Source: JAQBDA01 sp963709875 (lineage in GTDB: Bacteria > Chloroflexota > Anaerolineae > Anaerolineales > UBA4823). Taken from it: a stretch of 64,000 nt of DNA. The number at the start of each line of letters is the position of its first letter. The first letter of the stretch is position 1. The translations under genes and the position numbers were made by a program. Shown piece after piece: positions 57,779 through 64,000 of the stretch. The notes below the pieces were generated by a model. It was not told where the DNA came from. It saw only the letters and a list, made by a program, of their open reading frames with translations, and did no database searches. The stretch spans positions 1 to 64,000 of the forward strand of contig CAVPYB010000001.1 of assembly GCA_963709875.1 (NCBI GenBank), in the 5' to 3' direction.

Positions 57779-59239
57779 TCAAGGGAAATAATTCTCCAAC
57801 AGCCGCTGCGCCTGGTCGGCGGCGGGCGTGCCGGGCGCCAGTTCCAGCACATATGACCATTTCCCACGTGCCCGGCTGCGCTCATCCCTCAAGATGTAGA
57901 TCAGCCCCAGGTGCACGTGCCCCGGTGCGTAGTCTGGGTCGATCTGCACGGCGCGCTGAAAGGAGCGCTCGGCGCTGGCAAAATCCTGCCGGAGCAGCAG
58001 CACCTGTCCCAGGACGTCCAGGTTGGCCGGGTCGTCCGGGTCCAGGGCTGCCGCCCGGCGGGCAGCCGGAAGCCCGATCTCGCCCAGCAGGTACTCGTAG
58101 CCAGATGAGAAACCCGCCAGCAAGCGCCAGTAATCCGCCTGGCGCGGCTCGAGCTCCACTGCCGCCTGGAAGGCACTCAGGGCGGCATCTAATTCGCCAC
58201 CCTTCGCCAGCACGCTGCCCAGCTCGGCCAGCAGGGCCGGGTTGTCGGGGTATATCCCGCTTAGCCGCCGGAGGACTTCCTGGGCTTCTTCGAGCTGTCC
58301 CTGGCGCTGCCAGTACAGAGCCAGCAAGGTGTTTGCCGCCAGCGAATCGGGGTCGATCTCCAGCGCTTTCTGCAGCTCCGCCAGACCGGCTTCCGGACCG
58401 GCGCCTACCAATTCAGGCGGCAGGTGCTGGCGCGCCTCACCCAGGTAGGCCCAGGCTTCAGCGAACTGAGGGCTCTGCTCTGCTGCCCGCTGGAAGGCTT
58501 CACCCGCCAGCCTCCACTCGCCGATCGTTGCCAGAGCGCGGCCTGATTCGAGCAGGGTGTAGGCGGGGTCGTCCGCCCGCCCGGCGCTGCGGATGCTGCT
58601 CGCCAGGGCATCGGCGCGCGGCTTGAGCCTGGGGTCCAGGTCGGCTGCCTGAGCCAGGTGCGGCAGCGCCTCCTGCGGGCTGTGAGCCGCCAGGTATAGA
58701 CCCAGCGTGTAGCGCAGCTGGACGTCCGCCGGGCGCAGGGCTGACAGCGCCTGCATATCGGACAGCACCTCCTGAGCGCTGTCCTGTGCGCGGTGTACAG
58801 CTAAGAATTGCTCGTGAACTTCCGCCGGGTCGGCGCCAGCCCGCAATGCTACCTCCCAGGCGTCCACTGCGGCTTGTTCTTCGACCTGCTGCAGGTAGGC
58901 ATCCCCGAGGGCGAGGTAATCTTCGGCGGTGAGGGCATACAGGCTGTCCCCGCGCTCGAAATAGGTTATGGCGGCCTGGGCATCGCCGCCGTACAGGGCA
59001 TACGTCCCAGCCACCCGCCACAGGCCGGAACGCCAGGGCTGGTATTCAACGACCTGCGCCAGACCGGTCGCGGCTCTCACTGCCGCCGCGCGTGCGGCCG
59101 CGCGGCTCCCATCCAATGACCCTACGCTGTGCAGGCTGCGCTGCAGCGCGTGGGCGCGCGGGGCGATCCCCAGCAGTGGGATCACGATCAATGGGATCAG
59201 CGCCCGGATGAGTATCTGCAGGTCGATTCTCTGGAGCAT
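57779..59239 (-). CDS. TPR-repeat protein, membrane-anchored
   Basis: This 486-residue protein has an N-terminal hydrophobic segment (ILIRALIPLIVIPLLGIAP), possibly an anchor or uncleaved signal, followed by about ten TPR units. Clear ones are AAITYFERGDSLYALTAEDY, FAEAWAYLGEARQHL, DSLAANTLLALYWQRQGQ, NPALLAELGSVLAKGG, and FQRAVQIDPDYAPGHVHLGL. It likely serves as an assembly scaffold. It heads the leftward operon with the lipoprotein, mtaB and hinT. Confidence 0.8.
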   Translation of the reverse strand: MLQRIDLQILIRALIPLIVIPLLGIAPRAHALQRSLHSVGSLDGSRAAARAAAVRAATGLAQVVEYQPWRSGLWRVAGTYALYGGDAQAAITYFERGDSLYALTAEDYLALGDAYLQQVEEQAAVDAWEVALRAGADPAEVHEQFLAVHRAQDSAQEVLSDMQALSALRPADVQLRYTLGLYLAAHSPQEALPHLAQAADLDPRLKPRADALASSIRSAGRADDPAYTLLESGRALATIGEWRLAGEAFQRAAEQSPQFAEAWAYLGEARQHLPPELVGAGPEAGLAELQKALEIDPDSLAANTLLALYWQRQGQLEEAQEVLRRLSGIYPDNPALLAELGSVLAKGGELDAALSAFQAAVELEPRQADYWRLLAGFSSGYEYLLGEIGLPAARRAAALDPDDPANLDVLGQVLLLRQDFASAERSFQRAVQIDPDYAPGHVHLGLIYILRDERSRARGKWSYVLELAPGTPAADQAQRLLENYFP

Positions 59240-59305
59240 GCGACCAAATTATAGCTTAAGCAGGTGCAACATCCCAGGTTTAATGCACCAATCTGCATGA
59301 ATTTG

Positions 59306-59333
59306 TTGTTTTTTGGCGGATTTTGATTATAAT
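59306..59333 (+). promoter_or_regulatory. Promoter before the acyl-CoA dehydrogenase
   Basis: TTGTTT (59306-59311) and TATAAT (59328-59333) are 16 bp apart. An ATG at 59340, 6 bases after the -10, opens a 22-codon frame whose stop lies inside the start of the dehydrogenase. Confidence 0.55.
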
Positions 59334-59392
59334 GGAAGCATGCACGCCGTACCGCTCGACCCGGATCCCACATTGCCTCAGAAGGTTTGCCT

Positions 59393-60604
59393 ATGGATCT
59401 CAGCCTGACCGAAGAACACCGCATGGTACAGCAGATGGTGCAGGACTTCTCCCGCAGGGAAGTTGCACCGGTGATCAAGGAATACGACCGCAGGCAGGAG
59501 ATGGCATCCTTCATCCTGCCGCGCATGGCGGAGTTGGGCATCCTGGGGGTGTGCATCCCGGTGCGCTACGGCGGTCAAGGCATGGACTATATCTCGCTCG
59601 GGCTGGTGTGCGAGGAGCTGGAAGCCGTCGACTCCACCCTGCGGGTGATCATGTCGGTGCACATGGGGCTTAACAGCATGGCTCTGCTGCAGTGGGGCAG
59701 CGAGGAGCAGAAGCAGCGCCTGCTAGCGCCGCAGGCGCGCGGCGAAAAGATCGCCTGCTTCGGGCTGACCGAATCCGGGGCAGGCTCGGACGTCGCCGCC
59801 ATCCAGAGCACAGCCCGCCGCGAGGGTGATGGCTACGTCCTCAACGGCGAGAAGATGTGGATCTCCCTGGCGACCAAAGCTCACCACGCCCTTGTGGTCG
59901 CCCGCACAGACCCGAATGCGCCCGACCCGCACGATGGGCTCTCGGCTTTCATCGTTGACCTGGAAAGCCGCGGGGTCACGCGCGGCGATATCCACGGCAA
60001 GCTGGGCGTGCGCGCCGGCTCGACGGGCTGGCTGGCTTTCCAGGACGTGCTGGTACCGTCTGCCAACCTGATCGGCGAAGAAGGTGAAGGTTTCAAGATC
60101 GCCATGTCCTGCCTGGACAACGGGCGCTATACGGTCGCCGCCGGGGCGACCGGGCTGATCCGCGCCTGCCTGGAAGCCAGCACGAAATACGCCCACGAAC
60201 GCTCTGCTTTCGGGCGCGAGATCGGCAGGTTCCAGCTGGTGCAGCAGAAGATCGCCTACATGGTACAATCTTATGACGCAGCGCGTCTTCTTTACCTGCG
60301 CGCCGGTTGGATGAAGAACCAGGGCGTGCGCAATTCTCGAGAGACTTCGCTTGCCAAATGGTACGCAACCGACGCATCCTTCGAAGCCGCGTCTCAGGCT
60401 GTGCAAATCCACGGAGCATACGGCTACAGTGACGAATACGATGTCGAGCGCTACCTGCGCAATTCGAAGGGCGCTGTCATCTACGAGGGCACCAGCGATA
60501 TCCACCAGCTGATCCAGGCCGGATACGCGCTGGGTCTGCGCCAGGATGCGCCGCTGCGCTGCGAGATGCCGGCATACGATGCCGGCCTGTGGCAGGAGAG
60601 TTAA
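59393..60604 (+). CDS. Acyl-CoA dehydrogenase
   Basis: This FAD enzyme of about 403 residues oxidises an acyl-CoA and passes electrons to the ETF encoded just downstream. CFGLTESGAGSDVAA and EKMWISLA bind FAD and substrate. The catalytic base is likely the Glu of IYEGTSDIHQL (about residue 368), as in short/branched-chain and glutaryl-type enzymes. AGAAGG precedes the ATG at 59393. The acyl specificity is not determined. Confidence 0.92.
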   Translation: MDLSLTEEHRMVQQMVQDFSRREVAPVIKEYDRRQEMASFILPRMAELGILGVCIPVRYGGQGMDYISLGLVCEELEAVDSTLRVIMSVHMGLNSMALLQWGSEEQKQRLLAPQARGEKIACFGLTESGAGSDVAAIQSTARREGDGYVLNGEKMWISLATKAHHALVVARTDPNAPDPHDGLSAFIVDLESRGVTRGDIHGKLGVRAGSTGWLAFQDVLVPSANLIGEEGEGFKIAMSCLDNGRYTVAAGATGLIRACLEASTKYAHERSAFGREIGRFQLVQQKIAYMVQSYDAARLLYLRAGWMKNQGVRNSRETSLAKWYATDASFEAASQAVQIHGAYGYSDEYDVERYLRNSKGAVIYEGTSDIHQLIQAGYALGLRQDAPLRCEMPAYDAGLWQES

Positions 60605-60696
60605 TTCAGGCTTATCTTGCAGGTGCACCGTACACAGGTGAACCGGCCTGCAACTCAATCAAAATCAAACTGCAAGTAAAAAACAAGGAGGTTGCT

Positions 60697-61476
60697 TTGA
60701 AAATCGTTGTCTGTGTCAAACAAGTGCCCGACTCAGCTGCGAAGGTCGTCGTAGAAGACGGCAAGGCCACCTGGGGAGATGCACCGCTGGTGATCAACCC
60801 CTGGGATGAATTCGCAGTCGAGGCGGCGCTGGTGCAGAAGGAGGCCCACGGAGGCGAAGTCTCCGTAGTCACTGTCGGCGAGGAAGCCTCTACGGAAGCG
60901 CTCAAACACGCCCTGGCGATGGGCTGCGGGGAAGCCGTGCTGATCAGCGACCCGGCTCTGGTCGGGGCAGACAGCCAGGCTGTTGCCCGGGTGCTGGCGG
61001 CTGCCATCCAGAAGATGGGCGATGTTGACCTGGTGTTCTTCGGTCGCCAGGCAATCGATGGCGATATGGGCGTCACATCGATCCAGACCGGGCGCGCCCT
61101 GGGCTGGCCGGTGCTCAGCCTGGTTTCGGTCATCTCCAGCCTCGACCCGGGTGGAAAAACCATCCGCGTTGAGCGCTCGACGGAAGAGGGACGCCAGATC
61201 GTGGAGACCAGGCTGCCCGCAGTGGTGAACGTCGTCAAGGATATCGGCGAGCCGCGCTACCCGTCCTTCATGGGCATCCGCAAGGCATCCCGGGCTGTCA
61301 TCCCGAACTGGTCGCTGGCTGACCTGGGCATCGCTGCTCCGGCATCTGCGGTCAAGTGGCCCACACTGGAGAATGCACCCGTGCGCGAGGTGCAGACCGA
61401 GCTGGTCAGCGGCGGAAGCCCTCAGGAGATCGCCGAAAAATTAGTCGACAAGATCCTGGCGGAGAAGGTGCTGTGA
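60697..61476 (+). CDS. etfB: Electron transfer flavoprotein beta subunit
   Basis: This protein of about 259 residues starts at TTG 60697 after AAGGAGG; upstream codons are poor. KIVVCVKQVPDSAAK, INPWDEFAVEAAL and the AMP-binding GRQAIDGDMGVTSIQTG loop are standard EtfB. The stop overlaps the etfA ATG (TGATG). With EtfA it carries electrons from the acyl-CoA dehydrogenase to the membrane quinone pool. Confidence 0.95.
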   Translation: MKIVVCVKQVPDSAAKVVVEDGKATWGDAPLVINPWDEFAVEAALVQKEAHGGEVSVVTVGEEASTEALKHALAMGCGEAVLISDPALVGADSQAVARVLAAAIQKMGDVDLVFFGRQAIDGDMGVTSIQTGRALGWPVLSLVSVISSLDPGGKTIRVERSTEEGRQIVETRLPAVVNVVKDIGEPRYPSFMGIRKASRAVIPNWSLADLGIAAPASAVKWPTLENAPVREVQTELVSGGSPQEIAEKLVDKILAEKVL

Positions 61477-62520
61477 TGAGCGAGAAAATCTGGGTTTACA
61501 TCGATCAAATGAAAGGCATTGCTCACCTGGCATCCTGGGAAGCTATGGGTGCAGGATTGAAATTAGCCGAAAGCCTGGGCGGCGGTGTCACTGCCCTGGT
61601 GTTCGGAGAGCAGGCGGCGGAGATCGCTAAGGAAGCCTTCCAGCATGGGGCGGCAGAAGTGCTGTATGCCGACGACCCGTCCCTGGCTGACTATCGCGCC
61701 GAGCCATACACCAGCCTGCTGACCGGTCTGGCAAAAGAAGACCTCCCCGGAGGTGATCATCCTGCCGACCACCACCCGCGGGCGCGAGATGGCCGCCATG
61801 GCTGCCATCGACCTGAACACCGGGGTCATGCCGGATGTGACCGCCATGCAGGTAGAGGACGGGCGCGTGCTCGTCACCCGCCCGGTGTACGCCGGCAAGC
61901 TTTTCGCCACGGCATACTGCGAAGCCAACCCGCAGATCATCACCACCCGCGTGCGGGCGTTCCCGAAGGCGGAAGCCGACCCGGCGCGCGGCGGTACACC
62001 CACCCAGGTCGCAGCTGCCATGGGAGAAGACCAGATCCCCTCCAAGGTGATCGGCTACACCCAGGCGACTGGCGGCGTGAGTCTATCCGACGCGGGCGTC
62101 ATCGTCTCCGGTGGGCGGGGTGTCTCGAACAACCCGACGCTATCGCCGCCGGCAGGCATGGATGACAAGCAGGCCGAGATCTGGAAGGCGCAGGAAGCAT
62201 TCAAGCTGGTGGGCGACCTGGCAGGCGTACTCGGCGGAGCCGTTGGCGCCAGCCGTGCCGCAGTCGATGCCGGCTACATCCCCTACGAGCACCAGGTAGG
62301 GCAGACCGGCAAGGTCGTCTCCCCCGACCTGTATATCGCCTGCGGGATCTCGGGTGCTATCCAGCACCAGGCAGGCATGCGCACCAGCAAGGTCATCGTT
62401 GCCATCAACAAGGACCCCGAGGCCCCGATCTTCAGAATGGCGCGCTTCGGCGTCGTCGGTGACCTGTTCGAGGTCGTACCGGCACTCACCGAAGCGTTTC
62501 GCCAGCGCATGGGCAAATAG
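61476..62520 (+). CDS. etfA: Electron transfer flavoprotein alpha subunit (frameshift)
   Basis: The N-terminal domain starts MSEKIWVYIDQMKG. One extra C near 61745 (GACCTCCCCGG) shifts the frame; the rest continues PEVIILPTTTRGREMAAM. The C-terminal FAD domain has KVIGYTQATGG, YIPYEHQVGQTGK, YIACGISGAIQHQAGM and INKDPEAPIF, all canonical. Joined length is about 348 residues. Since etfBA is needed beside the dehydrogenase, the break is probably a sequencing error. Confidence 0.92.
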
Positions 62521-62546
62521 ATCATCCCGTCGGTAGTGAGCCTGGA

Positions 62547-62583
62547 GGCGTGCTTTGGCGGGCAACATCCGCCAAAGCACGCC
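62547..62583 (+). terminator. 15-bp perfect hairpin after etfA
   Basis: GGCGTGCTTTGGCGG pairs fully with CCGCCAAAGCACGCC over a 7-base loop. The T-run after it is short (AATTTC). Confidence 0.75.
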
Positions 62584-62662
62584 CAATTTCCCCCGACTTG
62601 TGCAGCTTCACATATTTGTTAACGATTTCTTTTAATTTACTGACAACCGCTCCCAGATAGGC

Positions 62663-62689
62663 TTGACACGCGTAATTAAAAATGATAAT
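62663..62689 (+). promoter_or_regulatory. Promoter of the cold-shock gene
   Basis: TTGACA (62663-62668) and GATAAT (62684-62689) with a 15-bp gap. The ATG lies 86 bp further, leaving a long 5' leader as is usual for cold-shock mRNAs. Confidence 0.6.
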
Positions 62690-62774
62690 CTTACGCTCGT
62701 TAAGCTCGCTAAACCAGGCAGATATCCTTGTTTCGAGGGCTGAGAAAAGTCAATTCTTGGCAGGAGAAAGAAAA

Positions 62775-62984
62775 ATGAACGAACGCTATGTCGGTACCGT
62801 TAAATGGTTCAATGCGGCAAAGGGTTATGGCTTTATCGGTCATGATGATGGCGATGATGTCTTTGTCCATTTCTCATCAATCCAGGCAGACGGCTACCGC
62901 AAGCTGGAAAAAGACCAGCAGGTGGAATTCTCAATCGAAGAAGGGCCTAAGGGGCTGCAGGCCGCTTCGGTGATTCCCATTTAA
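62775..62984 (+). CDS. Cold-shock protein (CspA family)
   Basis: This 69-residue single OB-fold RNA chaperone has both RNP motifs (KGYGFIGHDD and DVFVHFSSI) and starts GTVKWFNA. AGGAGAAAG precedes the ATG at 62775; a longer frame upstream is not coding. A clean terminator follows. Confidence 0.95.
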   Translation: MNERYVGTVKWFNAAKGYGFIGHDDGDDVFVHFSSIQADGYRKLEKDQQVEFSIEEGPKGLQAASVIPI

Positions 62985-63003
62985 ACCAATCGCATGCAAA
63001 TCC

Positions 63004-63033
63004 GGGCTGCCTTGCGGCAGCCCTTTTTATTTT
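63004..63033 (+). terminator. Rho-independent terminator after csp
   Basis: GGGCTGCC, loop TTGC, GGCAGCCC and TTTTTATTTT. Confidence 0.9.
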
Positions 63034-63076
63034 CCGATGGAACGAAACGCATCGAAAAATGGGTATAATGAAACAC

Positions 63077-63523
63077 ATGGATACTAAACAAAGGCTGGAA
63101 AGCGATGTGAAGGACGCCATGCGCGCCAAAGACGAGCTGCGCAAACGGACGCTGCGCCTGGCACTCTCGTCCATCCGGCTGGCCGAGATCGAAAATGGCG
63201 CCGCGCTGGACGAGCAGGCAACCCTTGCCCTGATGCACAAAGAGATCAAATCCCGCCAGGAGTCTATCGCCGATGCAGAGCGAGCCGGGCGACCTGACCT
63301 GATCGAAGAATCTCAAGCGGAGATCGCCATCCTGGAAGCCTACCTGCCCGAGCAGTTCAGCGAAGCGGAGCTGGAGGCACTCGCCAGGCAGGCGATCGAC
63401 CAGGCAGGCGCAACCTCCCCCAAAGAGATGGGGCAGGTGATGAAGATCCTTATGCCCCAGCTGCAAGGCCGCGCCACGGGCAGCGAAGCCAGTCAGGTTG
63501 TGCGCAGGCTGCTCGCTGAATAG
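63077..63523 (+). CDS. yqeY: GatB/YqeY domain protein
   Basis: This 148-residue protein resembles the tRNA-binding tail of GatB. ATG 63077 (MDTKQRLESDVKDAMRAKD) is chosen; a TATAAT at 63064-63069 lies 7 bases upstream with no ribosome site, suggesting a leaderless mRNA. LAEIENG, EIAILEAYLPEQ and TSPKEMGQVMKILMPQLQGR are typical. Function in tRNA amidation or quality control is unproven. Confidence 0.92.
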   Translation: MDTKQRLESDVKDAMRAKDELRKRTLRLALSSIRLAEIENGAALDEQATLALMHKEIKSRQESIADAERAGRPDLIEESQAEIAILEAYLPEQFSEAELEALARQAIDQAGATSPKEMGQVMKILMPQLQGRATGSEASQVVRRLLAE

Positions 63524-63579
63524 CCTGGTCGCAGGCAGTGCCAGAGTGTTCTCACTGGCAGACCACTGAAACAGGGATT

Positions 63580-64000
63580 ATGGCAGAATCCTCTAGATCG
63601 CGATCGTACCGGCGAACGTTATATTTATTGCTCTTACTGCTGGTCACCACCGGGTTGGCGATGCTGGCCCTGGCAATCCCGCTTCTGACGACCCTGTCCG
63701 CCCCTTCCCTGCAAGCCGGGCAGGTAGCACCGCAAGAGATCATCGCACCAGCGGGGATTGCCTTCGATAGCGAGGTGCTGACCGAACAGCAGCAAGATGC
63801 CGCCGCGCGCGCCGTCCCTCCAGCTTATGAATCTCCCGACCCGAGCGTCGCCCGCCGCCAGCTCGAGAGCCTGCGCGCCGCACTGACCTTCATCACCAGT
63901 GTCCGCGCCGACAGCTACGCTTCGCAAGAGCAGAAGTTAGCCGATCTGGCTGCTCTGGAGCAGATCAGGGTGGATGAAGAGACTGCCCAGGCGATCCTGG
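63580..64000 (+). CDS. 7TM-HD protein, PgpH/YqfF type (partial, 5' end)
   Basis: The window ends 140 codons into this gene. A first membrane helix (YLLLLLLVTTGLAMLALAIPL) is followed by the extracytoplasmic 7TMR-HDED domain with QVAPQEIIAPAGIAFDSEVL, AVPPAYESPDPSVARRQLE and LRAALTFI. The full protein would add seven helices and an HD phosphodiesterase that degrades c-di-AMP. It follows yqeY; in many genomes PgpH neighbours ybeY and phoH. Confidence 0.88.
   Translation, partial: MAESSRSRSYRRTLYLLLLLLVTTGLAMLALAIPLLTTLSAPSLQAGQVAPQEIIAPAGIAFDSEVLTEQQQDAAARAVPPAYESPDPSVARRQLESLRAALTFITSVRADSYASQEQKLADLAALEQIRVDEETAQAIL

Overview
The window looks like a chromosomal segment of a Chloroflexota bacterium, probably close to Anaerolineae. 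This is inference from gene content: many lipoproteins with Thr/Pro-rich linkers, a Hanks-type kinase next to an FHA-ABC protein, an ATP-type PEP carboxykinase, EtfBA with an acyl-CoA dehydrogenase, and possible leaderless starts. No rRNA or tRNA gene and no CRISPR array was recognised. About 12 apparently single-copy genes, including etfA and mtaB, are each broken by one small indel, mostly in short homopolymers, with good homology on both sides. Such genes are given here as one CDS with the break noted, because sequencing or assembly indels are the simplest explanation.

1-2685 is an insertion sequence with near-perfect 20-bp inverted ends. It carries a decayed DDE transposase and, unusually, a sigma-70-like gene.

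3-26 kb is accessory, visibly AT-rich in its core, and dense in immunity-type genes. In order: a UDG-superfamily glycosylase; a putative amyloid-signalling pair (a small Bell-like effector and a TPR membrane protein that share an RHIM-like motif); two lipoproteins; a threonine dehydratase; a secreted metallo-beta-lactamase/lamin-tail operon; a two-gene operon of a RelA/SpoT homologue with degenerate synthetase and an NB-ARC-TPR-TIR protein; a four-helix membrane protein; a TIR protein fused to Hsp70 substrate-binding and Hsp40 C-terminal domains; an IS3 remnant; an FRG protein with a HEPN-like tail; a VRR-NUC pseudogene; and truncated ComM copies linked to a four-copy short repeat.

26.4-34.5 kb returns to GC-rich DNA: a PLP decarboxylase, a DUF4143 ATPase, a DUF362 Tat protein, small membrane proteins, an M29 aminopeptidase and a patatin phospholipase.

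34.8-41.5 kb is a signalling and envelope cluster: a triple-FHA ABC transporter, a lipoprotein sharing a coiled-coil motif with it, and a Ser/Thr kinase with a beta-propeller tail.

41.6-64 kb is mainly housekeeping: pckA, two GT39-like membrane glycosyltransferases, alr, a zinc-ribbon membrane protein, a PAS-DUF4332 protein, a SIS isomerase, a SirB1-like protein, a hinT-mtaB-lipoprotein-TPR operon, an acyl-CoA dehydrogenase with etfBA, a cold-shock protein, a YqeY protein and the start of a PgpH-type 7TM-HD protein. EtfAB and the dehydrogenase should work as one electron-transfer unit.
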